22,089 nucleotides of DNA from Enterocloster lavalensis (GTDB lineage: Bacteria > Bacillota > Clostridia > Lachnospirales > Lachnospiraceae): positions 1-22,089 of the forward strand of contig NZ_CABJCG010000038.1 of assembly GCF_902364025.1 (NCBI RefSeq), read 5' to 3'. Of the stretch, positions 14,755-22,089 are shown one piece after another (position 1 is the stretch's first letter; every line of letters begins with the position of its first letter). Both the position numbers and the translations under genes were made by a program. The notes under the pieces were generated by a model, which was given only the letters and a program-made list of their open reading frames with translations, was not told the origin of the DNA and made no database searches.

Positions 14755-15201
14755 TTATGCTTCCTCCTGTCTCTGATTCTTTTTGTCTTTGGTTTGCTTG
14801 CTCCTCAATAAATCATTGAATTGGCAAGCCAGCAGACCGAATTTCTGGTCATTGCCTTGTAAAATGATGGCTGGATTCAACATATAGTGAGAAGTAGAAA
14901 CTTCCACAATGCATTGCGCCTCTTGCAGTTGTTTTAACACCTTGGCAACCGTCTTTTTATCAGTAACTTTGCAGTCCTCCATGATACTTTTATAAGTGGC
15001 GTAAATCATGTTGTTGCTGTCTGCGTTTGCCATGAGATACAAAACAATCTGTGTCGGCTTGTTTGCAAACAGGCTTAAAACCGGGAACGCCTGATTCGGA
15101 AAAATCCGTCTGAAATTCTTTGGTGTGTAGTTTGCAGTCATAACCTCTTTGACAGTGCCATCTTCCCTCTGTAAAGATTTAATTGGTTTCGGTATCCTCA
15201 T
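14755..15201 (-). CDS. repL: RepL-type plasmid replication initiator
   Basis: 148-aa winged-helix replication protein of the RepL family known from Gram-positive plasmids. The middle (about residues 50-110) holds the helix-turn-helix: QIVLYLMANADSNNMIYATYKSIMEDCKVTDKKTVAKVLKQL. The family-typical YMLNPAIILQGNDQKFGLL (about 106-124) follows. It ends in a basic tail. RepL proteins bind an origin often placed within or beside the gene. It is followed directly by the primase-like gene. GAGGAG precedes the ATG. The upstream region has an imperfect palindrome, TCATATTTATAATGA near 15234-15248, overlapping a TATAAA box and possibly serving autoregulation. Confidence 0.8.
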   Translation of the reverse strand: MRIPKPIKSLQREDGTVKEVMTANYTPKNFRRIFPNQAFPVLSLFANKPTQIVLYLMANADSNNMIYATYKSIMEDCKVTDKKTVAKVLKQLQEAQCIVEVSTSHYMLNPAIILQGNDQKFGLLACQFNDLLRSKQTKDKKNQRQEEA

Positions 15202-16042
15202 AAATAAATTCTCCTCGCTTTGCTTTTATAGTCATATTTATAATGACCGATATGGAGGATTTGGTACAAAAAAGTTTGAAAATTTATTTAAAATAATTTT
15301 GTGAATTATGGGTATAAACAGGCGCTCATCTGCCATTATATTAGGTTTAGGATTTTTAATAGTCAGGTGGTGGTCTATTCTGGGATTACCGGGTATGCGC
15401 AAATCCTACTTTGTAAAATCCTGCAATTCCTTTATCCATCAGGGTTTCAATATGATTTATGCTTATAGTCCTCTTATCTAGTGTATTTATGTTAGATGTT
15501 CAAGTACAGAGAGCGTAGCATTATTGAGGTGATGTTGTATCACTTAGAGCTTACGCTTTCTTAGGAGTTTACACTTCTTAAGAGCGGACGCATACAGGGA
15601 GAGAACGTTTCTAAGCGTTTACACCATCGCCGGGAGCCAAAGCACAGATACAACCGCTTTTACAAGCGTTTGTATGGGCTGGACGTAAAAAAAATGTGAA
15701 GGCATTGCTTCTCTGCATGTTGATTTTTTTTCGCCAAGCGGCAGACAGCAGCGGGCGGATTCTTCCGATCCGATACTGTCTGTATTGCCTTTACTCTATG
15801 ATTGTTCTCTCCTTGTATGATACTTCTCAAAGATAGATACTTCTCCCTGTCTGCTATGCTCTAAGTAAACAATCCCATATAAAAGTATAGATGTAGCCAT
15901 AGTCGCAACATCAAATTAATTTACTTTTTTACAACTTTCTTTGAACAAAAATCCTTACATCTGTCATAATATTAGTAGATAAATCCTCACAAAAACGCCC
16001 TCTGTTTCAACCCTCAACCAACGTAAGACAAGGAGAAATTTG
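15202..16042. other. Gene-free interval with structured repeat copy 2
   Basis: No gene seen in about 840 bases. The left part (15202-15560) carries the RepL upstream region. The right part holds the structured repeat at 15594-15865 and the leader of the TOPRIM gene. The interval could hold the replication origin of the RepL replicon, but no clear iteron row was recognised. Confidence 0.5.
15594..15865. repeat. Structured element, copy 2 (right terminal repeat lost)
   Basis: Diverged direct copy of 1950-2265. It starts with ACAGGGAGAGAACG (15594-15607). Hairpin A is 15648-15675 (12-base arms, 11 pairs, loop TTAC). Hairpin B is the A8/T8 stem within 15681-15732. Hairpin C is 15742-15782 (CAGACAG/CTGTCTG around GGAT/ATCC). 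The AGTATC/GGAGAGAAC motif block near 15803-15850 is well conserved. Similarity stops near GCTCTA (15859-15864), so the outer inverted repeat of copy 1 is absent here. Base changes in stem C keep the pairing. Confidence 0.75.
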
Positions 16043-16990
16043 ATGTATAGACCATACCGTTTAAAACAAGACATTATTGATCAGGCAAAATCCGCAAATC
16101 TTATTGACTATATGCTTATCAATCACCCTGACAAAGTATTTACCAGCTATGGTGTCAGAGATTCAGAACATGACAGCTTAGTCCTCTACCCGGATTCTTT
16201 CTGTCGTTATTCCACTGGCGAGGTCCAGGACAGCATATATTATCTGACGCATTATCAGGATTACCGATGGAGGGACGCTGTTCTTGAACTGGCTGCTTTT
16301 GCAAGGGAAGATTATGGTAAGCCAGGAACACCCGCTTTTGATTCTGGATTCCATAAAAAGACAGACCGTTTCTTTCGTCCTGTTGAAACGGATCACATTG
16401 ATTTGATTACAGATTACTTACATAACGAGCGCGGTATTTCCATAGATACGATTCAGAATTTAGTTAAAATCAAAAAACTTTACCCTGCCACTGTGTCAAA
16501 TTTAGGTAAAGACTTTGTTTGTTTTGCCAATGAATCCATGGAGTATTACTCCCTTCGCAACATATCCTCTGACGGGCTTCCAAAACTCCAATACACGAAA
16601 AATCCGGGCGGTTTCTGGTGGTTCTCTCCACTGGATTTTTTGGGTGAATCTGGCTTGCTGAAATTTTTAGAACGCACTGGATACCTATACCCGTCCACCA
16701 TGCCGCTCTATATCTGTGAAGCACCCATGGACGCAATCAGTCTCTATGAGCTGACACATGAAAATGCTGTCTATGCCGCTATGGGTGGACTAAAACCCAA
16801 TGTTTCTTTAAACATCATTCAAGAATTTTCCACCTGTAAAAATGGAGACAGTGGGAACCGGAGAAAGATTGTGATTGCCACGGATAATGACGCTCCCGGA
16901 AACAAGTTCGCAGAGAGTTTCCCTGTTCCACATGAGCGTATTCATTCAGATTTAAAAGACTGGAACGAGGACTTGTTTTACCTCCAATAA
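16043..16990 (+). CDS. DUF3991/TOPRIM primase-like protein
   Basis: 315-aa protein of the plasmid primase type. The N-terminal zinc-finger-like domain (1-90; KSANLIDYMLINHPDKVF, YYLTHYQDYRWRDAVLELAAF) lacks clear zinc ligands. A DUF3991-like middle follows (about 115-200; YLHNERGISIDTIQNLVKI, YYSLRNI). Then comes the TOPRIM fold with LYICEAPMDAISLYEL (E226) and IVIATDNDAPGNKFAE (D281 and D283). It ends with the usual LKDWNEDL. TOPRIM primases make RNA primers for lagging-strand or transferred-strand synthesis. The ATG at 16043 is chosen over an in-frame TTG at 16040 (AAGGAG spacing). It lies between structured repeat copy 2 and the tns operon, convergent with tniQ. Confidence 0.87.
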   Translation: MYRPYRLKQDIIDQAKSANLIDYMLINHPDKVFTSYGVRDSEHDSLVLYPDSFCRYSTGEVQDSIYYLTHYQDYRWRDAVLELAAFAREDYGKPGTPAFDSGFHKKTDRFFRPVETDHIDLITDYLHNERGISIDTIQNLVKIKKLYPATVSNLGKDFVCFANESMEYYSLRNISSDGLPKLQYTKNPGGFWWFSPLDFLGESGLLKFLERTGYLYPSTMPLYICEAPMDAISLYELTHENAVYAAMGGLKPNVSLNIIQEFSTCKNGDSGNRRKIVIATDNDAPGNKFAESFPVPHERIHSDLKDWNEDLFYLQ

Positions 16991-16992
16991 AA

Positions 16993-17021
16993 AGATGGGC
17001 TACCACACCGATAGTCCATCT
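16993..17021. terminator. Terminator of the tnsABC-tniQ operon
   Basis: AGATGGGCTA (16993-17002) pairs with TAGTCCATCT (17012-17021; one G-U) over ten base pairs. On the minus strand it is followed by TTTTTATT, so it ends the tns operon. It may also help end the TOPRIM gene on the plus strand. Confidence 0.8.
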
Positions 17022-17032
17022 CTTTCCCATGT

Positions 17033-18019
17033 TCAAATATTTACTGCTTTCATTAAGTCTGCTTTCTGGCGCATAGTAGGGAACCGTATTTCCCTTACCC
17101 GGATAGACTCTGCTTCATGACTGATCCGCTGATTCTCTCCAAAGGTAATTTCCGGTGCTTGTCCTATCATGGCTGCTAACAAAGCATATCTCTCCGGCGT
17201 GGTAAATTCCCAGTTCCTTAACTTCATTGGCACATACTGCGGCATGGATTTCCCAAAAAATCCTCTGGTGATTTTCTCTCCATAGAAGCTCTTTAAATCC
17301 GCATATAGTCTGTGAGTGTCCAATGTGATTACCCTGCTGTTTCTTATGTGCTGGTATTCCTGTTCCAATCCATAAAAGAGATTGCTATACCCTTGCGTGG
17401 GTCCTGCGTCAATCGGTAATGTGAGATAAGAATATAATACATCTGCAAGCGTTTTTTCATACGGTTGCGTGAAATATTCCGTCCCTGTTCCGTCTTGGAT
17501 AAACTCTGGCAGAATCGGGCCTTCTGTAAACTCCTGTCTTAATTTACAGCTATGTTCCTTTAATCTGCACCCATGTTTCCGGCAGATTGACATATACGGT
17601 ATCTGGTGCTCTCTATGCCAATAGGATTCACCATACCTTTTTTGATCTGCTTTGATACAATCTGGGCAATATTTCAGTTTCGGCATGGACCTGGCAATTA
17701 CCCGCCACTCTGGATTATCCGTCTGCATGGCACTGGAAGAAAAACCGTTTATCAGTTCTTGCTTTCGCTCCTGCGGATACATGCGGCTAAAATATGGAAA
17801 CAGGGTGTGGTTGATTGCTATATCCCTCACGGAAAACAATCCCTCCGGTAGCTGGTTCACAATCTCCATAATACTGCTGTCTGGAAAAAATAACCGTATT
17901 GGAAAATGATTTCGGCTTTTTACTGTCAATAAAGTTTCACACCCACTGCGGATATAATATCGGCACATGACACTGTACCATAGTTCATCCGGGTAAGGTG
18001 TCGGAAAATACTGTAACAT
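17033..18019 (-). CDS. tniQ: TniQ/TnsD-type target-selection protein
   Basis: 328-aa TniQ-family protein that recognises the target site and recruits TnsC and the transposase. N-terminal TniQ signature (residues 1-30; MLQYFPTPYPDELWYSVMCRYYIRSG). A zinc-binding region lies around residues 117-151: YCPDCIKADQ with C118 and C121, then WHREHQIPYMSICRKHGCRL with histidines near 135-138, C146, H149 and C151. The remaining 170 residues likely bind DNA. It is shorter than Tn7 TnsD (about 500 aa) and longer than minimal TniQ proteins. The ATG at 18019 fits a GGAGGTG site. Its first base overlaps the stop codon of tnsC (TGATG). What site it targets cannot be told, since the flanks are missing. Confidence 0.88.
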   Translation of the reverse strand: MLQYFPTPYPDELWYSVMCRYYIRSGCETLLTVKSRNHFPIRLFFPDSSIMEIVNQLPEGLFSVRDIAINHTLFPYFSRMYPQERKQELINGFSSSAMQTDNPEWRVIARSMPKLKYCPDCIKADQKRYGESYWHREHQIPYMSICRKHGCRLKEHSCKLRQEFTEGPILPEFIQDGTGTEYFTQPYEKTLADVLYSYLTLPIDAGPTQGYSNLFYGLEQEYQHIRNSRVITLDTHRLYADLKSFYGEKITRGFFGKSMPQYVPMKLRNWEFTTPERYALLAAMIGQAPEITFGENQRISHEAESIRVREIRFPTMRQKADLMKAVNI

Positions 18020-19530
18020 CAATAACACCTCCGTTCTATCATTTGATACGTTCCCAAAGTCTGGATTAAATACTCTGCTGATTCATTCTGCTTCCAGATT
18101 GACACCAGGTCGGCTTTGTCTCGCTCTCTGTGCTTTCTTCCTCGCTTGCTGGCATAAAACCGCTTTACAGGCTCCGTGGTGCTTTCTGTGAGGGTTTCCG
18201 ATTCTTCCTGTGGCTGTATAACCGTTTCTTCTGTCTGCTTTGCTTCCAGCACTACTGGAAGTGTAATTACTTTCGATTCTTCTACCACACTGCATTCAAT
18301 CTCTATCTCTGATCCGTCCATATCATCAACGCCGATTGTTTCAAACTCAATCTCCTGTACGGTAAAATCTGAAATAGAAGTTCCGCCACGGCTGTATACT
18401 TTTGGCACTTCAATCCCTAAGTAAGACACCGCCTGTTTAATGGATTCATAGGTGATTTTCTCTCTGCCGGATAAAATCGCCTGTGCCTGTGCTTCCTGAA
18501 CGATTTTCACAATGTAGGCAGGAATCCCGGCTGACAGATCGTAAATCTGCTTCATGAGTTTTTCGGTCAGTTCAGCTTTTTGTAATGTAGCTTGATATTC
18601 CCACAAAGAAGAAATGAACTTTCTGTATGTCATATCGAATTTCATTGGCAACAGCCGTAATCCTCTGGTACGTCTTTTTAAATGCTCCTGCTTCATAAAG
18701 AGTTCTTCCGCTTCAAGAGTTCCACAAAAACAGATTCCGGTACTCGTCTCATTGGTAAGCTCCACAAGAAATTTAATGAGTGGTCTTGTCTGCTTATTTC
18801 TTGCGGCGGTCTGAATCGCATTTTGAATCTCGTCAATCACAATCAATCCAATATGGTGATTCATGCAGATTATTTTCAACCGGGTTGTAAGGGCACTGGA
18901 AGATATGCTTTTCAAACTTCCTGCCTGTGTGAAGTATTCCGAACCAATCGCCCGGTCAATGGCAGACAGGATATTAAAAGCAAGGGTTTTTACACTGCAA
19001 TCACTTGGACACTCCACCACCAGATAGTTAATCTGCTTTGTATAGAATTGTTTATCCTGATATTTCGTATGTATGATTACCTGTGGCATGGTACTTAAAC
19101 ACCTTTGTATGGTTGAGGTTTTCCCGATTCCCGGCACACCCAAAACCGCTCCGCTATATGCTTGGGTACTATAATTCAAAGTTCTTTCTCTGCCTGTCCG
19201 AAAATCCATGTAAATCTCGTTTAACTGCCTTACGGATTCAACCACGGTCTTTGTTTGGTAGGTGGCTGACATGGCACGGTATAACATATCATACAGATTA
19301 TACATATAATCCATAGGCTGGAACCATGTTGTCAATTCCGTTAAATAATTCCGGCGTTCCTGTGGACTTCGTTCCGGCAAATCGTAAGGAAAATGTATCT
19401 CACTTTTCATACGCTCCACAAATTCAGCTTTTCCCAATAACTCCGGCAGGGCTTCCAGAAATGGATTGCCCTGCTCTTTGCCATACTCGGCAGATACCGT
19501 ATTTGTATGTTCGGTTCTATATTTCATCAT
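18019..19530 (-). CDS. tnsC: TnsC-type AAA+ transposition ATPase
   Basis: 503-aa AAA+ ATPase that links target selection to the transposase. Walker A GVPGIGKTST (131-140), Walker B LIVIDEIQ (229-236), a sensor-1-like segment ICFCGTLEAEELF (from 266) and RRTRG (286-290) as a likely arginine-finger region. The N-terminus (about 1-120) should contact TnsB/TnsA. The C-terminal part beyond about 390 is acidic and low-complexity (VEEVSKV.. EAKQTEETVIQPQEESETLTEST type) before a basic stretch KRFYASKRGRKHRERDK. The start overlaps the tnsB stop by four bases (ATGA), showing translational coupling. Length is like Tn7 TnsC (555 aa). Confidence 0.92.
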   Translation of the reverse strand: MMKYRTEHTNTVSAEYGKEQGNPFLEALPELLGKAEFVERMKSEIHFPYDLPERSPQERRNYLTELTTWFQPMDYMYNLYDMLYRAMSATYQTKTVVESVRQLNEIYMDFRTGRERTLNYSTQAYSGAVLGVPGIGKTSTIQRCLSTMPQVIIHTKYQDKQFYTKQINYLVVECPSDCSVKTLAFNILSAIDRAIGSEYFTQAGSLKSISSSALTTRLKIICMNHHIGLIVIDEIQNAIQTAARNKQTRPLIKFLVELTNETSTGICFCGTLEAEELFMKQEHLKRRTRGLRLLPMKFDMTYRKFISSLWEYQATLQKAELTEKLMKQIYDLSAGIPAYIVKIVQEAQAQAILSGREKITYESIKQAVSYLGIEVPKVYSRGGTSISDFTVQEIEFETIGVDDMDGSEIEIECSVVEESKVITLPVVLEAKQTEETVIQPQEESETLTESTTEPVKRFYASKRGRKHRERDKADLVSIWKQNESAEYLIQTLGTYQMIERRCY

Positions 19531-21296
19531 GCTAATTCCCTCCTGCGGTTTTCTTGGATTGCGGCTCCATCAATTTTCCCTTTGTCGGCACATTCGGCCT
19601 GTCCTACGATAGCTTGAATATTCTGCAATACTCTGATTCTGCCCTCTGTGTCCAGGCGTTCCAATTCTTTGCTATTGGCTTTGTGCTTATCCTTTTCAAT
19701 CTGATATTCCGCTTGACTGGCTCCTACATATTTCTGACAATAACTTGCTAATTCAAACGGTATGTACTCCATGCCATCAATTAGATATATCCTGCTCACA
19801 TTATCCGGGTCATAGGCAATCTGGATAGAATCTCCAACCTTTTTACGCTCCAGAAGTTTTTTAAATTCAATTCCCGTATACCATAATCCCTGATTGCTGA
19901 TTCCCTTTCTTGAAAGAGTGGCGGATTTTCTTGGAAGTCCAAACTGATATAACCGTTCTCCGCTTACTGGAATCACCGTTGAATCACCTTGACTGTCATA
20001 CCATTTCCAAAGTTCGGTAGCAACGGGTGTAGCTTCTCCCACCTGGCAGTTTTGAATGATCCGGCAACTGTTAAGATATAACACACAATGGATTATCACC
20101 TTTGTAAAATCTTCTAATGTCAACACGGCCTGCCTCCGATAGTCAATCGCCCATCTTTCCTGTGCGTCCGCTTCAATCACTCCTTTACCTCTTAGGGCTG
20201 GTTTGTACTTCTGCTGAATGAGATCAAAGGATTTTTCGACCAGGCTCTTTCCGTCCGGTCTGAAAGGTGGTAGGGATTCAAACTCAATTCCATATTTCAT
20301 GGCAAGTTCTTCCATTCGTGTCCCTATAAACTCTTTTCCCTTATCTGTGATAATTTCTCCCGGCAGGCCCGTGTTCGGCCATTCGTCCAGTTTAATGTCA
20401 ATCCCAAACTGCTTACAAAATTCCACCTTATCTGTGGCTGCATTTGCAAGACAGGAGATTACCGCCTGTTCTCCGGTGTCAAGTCCCACATAGATCCCGG
20501 CTATTAGCTGTGTAACGGTATCAACCGCCATGTAAATGTTTGGGCGTCCAATGACGGCACTCTTATCCAATCTGGATACAAGGTAAATATCTGCTTGTGT
20601 TGCGTCCATCTGAAACGCTCCGATTTTATCCCTCCAACTCATAGCAGAACCAAACAAAGGACGCTTGTTTCTCTGATAGTCGGTTAGTCCGTTTCTGGCG
20701 ATTTTAACTTTGGATTTTGCATGATAATCGCCATCATAATAGTAATGCCTAAAACTATGCCAGCTTGGGTGAACTTCCATCAAGCGTCCATCTGCGTCCG
20801 TGTATCTGGATAGCAACATCATATCGTAAGCACTCCGTAAACTCATTTTCTTAGCTGAACAATAAAAAGTATCTATCGCCCATCGAAAATCCTTTTGCTC
20901 CTGTGTCTCCTGCTTTTCTGGCAGCTTCCTTTCCTCCACCAGTGACCGTCCTGCCAACTGTCTAAAGTACAATTTCTGAATCCGCTTTACTGTGGTTCTC
21001 TCACACTCTGCCAGTTCCTTGATTTTCTGATTCCGTATGTGTTTGTCCATAATGTAAATTTCATCTTCCATAAGTTCCGCAATCAAAGAAAGACGTTTCT
21101 GCTGTCCATCTGTGGGATTCTTCTGCTTGTCTATGTATTCAAGATATTCCTGTGGCGGCATAATTTTGGGATATGCTTTTAAATCCTGCTCCGTCACAAA
21201 TTTAGGGCTACAAGGATTCTCATATGATATGATCCACACTCCGCCCTCTGACTTTGATACGATTCTGTGAACCTCTCCTGCAACATCAATGAACAT
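19527..21296 (-). CDS. tnsB: TnsB-type DDE transposase
   Basis: 589-aa transposase of the Mu/TnsB/TniA class (rve integrase core). The N-terminal part has helix-turn-helix regions (about 65-115; AECERTTVKRIQKLYFRQLAG). The catalytic core has D231 (FQMDATQADIYLV), D318 (EIITDKGKEF) and E354 (PDGKSLVEKSFDL), a D,D-35-E spacing. The C-terminal beta-barrel (about 450-515; VGDSIQIAYDPDNVSRIYLIDG) is followed by a charged tail that in this family contacts TnsC. It cuts the 3' ends and joins them to target DNA. Starts 4 bases after the tnsA stop, with GGGAG in the end of tnsA. All catalytic residues are intact. Confidence 0.95.
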   Translation of the reverse strand: MFIDVAGEVHRIVSKSEGGVWIISYENPCSPKFVTEQDLKAYPKIMPPQEYLEYIDKQKNPTDGQQKRLSLIAELMEDEIYIMDKHIRNQKIKELAECERTTVKRIQKLYFRQLAGRSLVEERKLPEKQETQEQKDFRWAIDTFYCSAKKMSLRSAYDMMLLSRYTDADGRLMEVHPSWHSFRHYYYDGDYHAKSKVKIARNGLTDYQRNKRPLFGSAMSWRDKIGAFQMDATQADIYLVSRLDKSAVIGRPNIYMAVDTVTQLIAGIYVGLDTGEQAVISCLANAATDKVEFCKQFGIDIKLDEWPNTGLPGEIITDKGKEFIGTRMEELAMKYGIEFESLPPFRPDGKSLVEKSFDLIQQKYKPALRGKGVIEADAQERWAIDYRRQAVLTLEDFTKVIIHCVLYLNSCRIIQNCQVGEATPVATELWKWYDSQGDSTVIPVSGERLYQFGLPRKSATLSRKGISNQGLWYTGIEFKKLLERKKVGDSIQIAYDPDNVSRIYLIDGMEYIPFELASYCQKYVGASQAEYQIEKDKHKANSKELERLDTEGRIRVLQNIQAIVGQAECADKGKIDGAAIQENRRRELA

Positions 21297-21300
21297 AACC

Positions 21301-21696
21301 TTACGCTCCCTTCTCCATGATTACAATTTTCCAATCCTTAACAGATTCAGAACCAGACCAATACCGCCTTGAAAATTCCATTTTTTCAATGTTCGCTCTC
21401 TTTGACAACATAGCGTCTGTGACAACCTCTCGGATTCCCATGCTTCCGTCTGCAAAGTGCAACACAAAGTCCGTAGCCCACTCTACGTCAAAATAGTCTT
21501 TCCGAATATCCAGAGGACTTACAAACTGATACCTCTCCCTGTCCAAACTCTGACAAGTTTCATAACTTAACACCATATCGTCTGATTCCAAAATTCTTGC
21601 ATACTCCCTTGCTTCTCTGCTGTGTACGCATATTACCTTTTGATTCTTCTCACTGCGGAAACTGATATCTCTGCATTTCTTACCAACCTTATCCAT
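21301..21696 (-). CDS. tnsA: TnsA-like endonuclease, short form
   Basis: 131-aa protein from the ATG at 21696 (AAAGGAGTG ahead). A longer frame back to 21789 would run through the repeat array and is not favoured. It resembles the restriction-enzyme-fold nuclease domain of TnsA, which cuts the 5' ends: SREAREYARILE (E28/E31, corresponding to Tn7 E63), EWATDFVLHFADG (D75, to D114) and GIREVVTDAML (E90 to Q130). The lysine expected two residues after E90 is valine (V92), so the (Q/E)xK motif is incomplete. The C-terminal winged-helix part of Tn7 TnsA (273 aa) is missing. Either a divergent active enzyme or an impaired one. First gene of the tns operon. Confidence 0.8.
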   Translation of the reverse strand: MDKVGKKCRDISFRSEKNQKVICVHSREAREYARILESDDMVLSYETCQSLDRERYQFVSPLDIRKDYFDVEWATDFVLHFADGSMGIREVVTDAMLSKRANIEKMEFSRRYWSGSESVKDWKIVIMEKGA

Positions 21697-21710
21697 GCGT
21701 TTCACTCCTT

Positions 21711-22017
21711 TACAAAAATTCAAATTAATAGCGATTGAATTAATCCTAATTTTTGTAGGTAAACACGAAACCAATACCATCACCGACAAATTCTCCGATT
21801 ATTTGAATCTCAAATAATCTTAATTTTTGTTGTTTTTCAACCCACCAGCAACAAAAACTCCAATTAATTCAGATTCACCCTCGAATTATTCCGAGTTTTT
21901 GTAGTGAATTAATCCGAGAATTTGTATTTAATCCGAGTTTTTGTAGTATTTGACCTCTCACAGCAACAAAAACTCCAATTAATTCCCAAAACCAATAACA
22001 AAAACTCCGATTAATTC
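21711..22017. repeat. Array of about ten 20-bp TnsB-site-like repeats
   Basis: Core consensus GAATTAATCSGAGTTTTTGT. Plus-oriented copies start at about 21737, 21811, 21883, 21906 and 21927. Minus-oriented copies (starting ACAAA) are at 21711, 21786, 21851, 21966 and 21998. A degenerate eleventh may lie at 22019-22040. The best-conserved part is the GAG(T/A)(T/A)TTTGT half; divergent copies have CTAATTTTTGT. Position between the right terminus and tnsA matches TnsB binding sites in Tn7-like ends, which in Tn7 also let the transposase repress its own operon. Mixed orientation and number are unusual. Confidence 0.8.
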
Positions 22018-22040
22018 CAATTAATTAGAGCTACTTTGTC

Positions 22041-22089
22041 AAGGTGCAATCGAAAACTCACCTTTTGTCCCACTGAAAACAGCCTTTTC
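22041..22089. mobile_element. Candidate right terminus of Tn7-like transposon
   Basis: Read inward on the minus strand from 22081 it starts TGTTTTCAGTGGGACAAAAG, a TGT...ACA-type end as in Tn7-like elements. The left candidate starts TGTTCTATTTTCGACTGGAC. The next five bases outside (22082-22086) are GCCTT, and window bases 1-3 are CTT, compatible with a 5-bp duplication. The terminal inverted repeat is weak, so exact ends remain uncertain. Confidence 0.5.

Noticed and set aside
21711..22040. CRISPR array at the right end
   Set aside because: The repeats are about 20 bp, degenerate, in both orientations and irregularly spaced, and no cas gene is present. Position beside tnsA fits transposase binding sites.
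1..22089. Integrative conjugative element with its own integrase and secretion system
   Set aside because: No tyrosine or serine integrase and no type IV secretion genes besides the VirD4 coupling protein were found.

Overview
The window looks like accessory DNA from a low-GC Firmicute of class Clostridia, most likely a gut Lachnospiraceae/Oscillospiraceae-type organism. The basis is AT-rich sequence, strong AGGAGG-type ribosome binding sites, and the families present (RepL, MobA/MobL relaxase, ArdC-like zincin, DUF3847, cell-wall-binding repeats, small holin-like toxin). No chromosomal housekeeping genes, tRNAs or rRNAs were seen.

Layout. The right end (about 17.0-22.09 kb) is a Tn7-like transposition module on the minus strand: TnsA-like nuclease, TnsB DDE transposase, TnsC AAA+ ATPase and TniQ/TnsD-type target selector. 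The reading frames overlap or nearly touch, and one terminator follows. Upstream of tnsA lies a dense array of about ten copies of a 20-bp repeat in both orientations, the expected kind of place for TnsB binding sites. The left end (1-137) has one diverged copy of the same kind of site and a TGT-type terminus. Ends at about 4 and 22081 would be compatible with a 5-bp target duplication, of which only three left bases are visible. The whole window may therefore be one Tn7-like element of about 22 kb.

Cargo. From the left: a SEC-C protein with an N-terminal domain I do not firmly recognise, divergent from a complete but apparently solitary C5 cytosine methyltransferase. A 316-bp structured repeat (copy 1) and a gene-poor stretch follow. 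Next come a hypothetical gene, a 54-aa membrane peptide, and a minus-strand operon of a lipoprotein plus two secreted transglutaminase-like proteins, the second cut by an in-frame amber codon. This operon is divergent from a small XRE regulator. Two hypothetical genes, a gene-poor stretch, a type I toxin/antisense RNA locus and an AbiJ/HEPN-like abortive infection gene follow. From 8.9 to 15.2 kb is a mobilizable-plasmid backbone on the minus strand: RepL initiator, primase-like N-terminal protein, VirD4 coupling protein, DUF5688-like fragment, ArdC-like protein, DUF3847 protein, an IncQ/MobQ-type oriT, and a MobA/MobL relaxase. Structured repeat copy 2 follows, then a TOPRIM (DUF3991-type) primase.

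How it may work together. The two structured repeats are direct repeats bracketing a 13.3-kb segment with rep, oriT, relaxase, coupling protein and defence genes. The picture is a mobilizable replicon nested inside a Tn7-like transposon: Tns proteins for integration, the mob module for transfer using a helper secretion system, and the methyltransferase, Abi and toxin genes as defence or stability cargo. That the nested segment can move separately is inference only.
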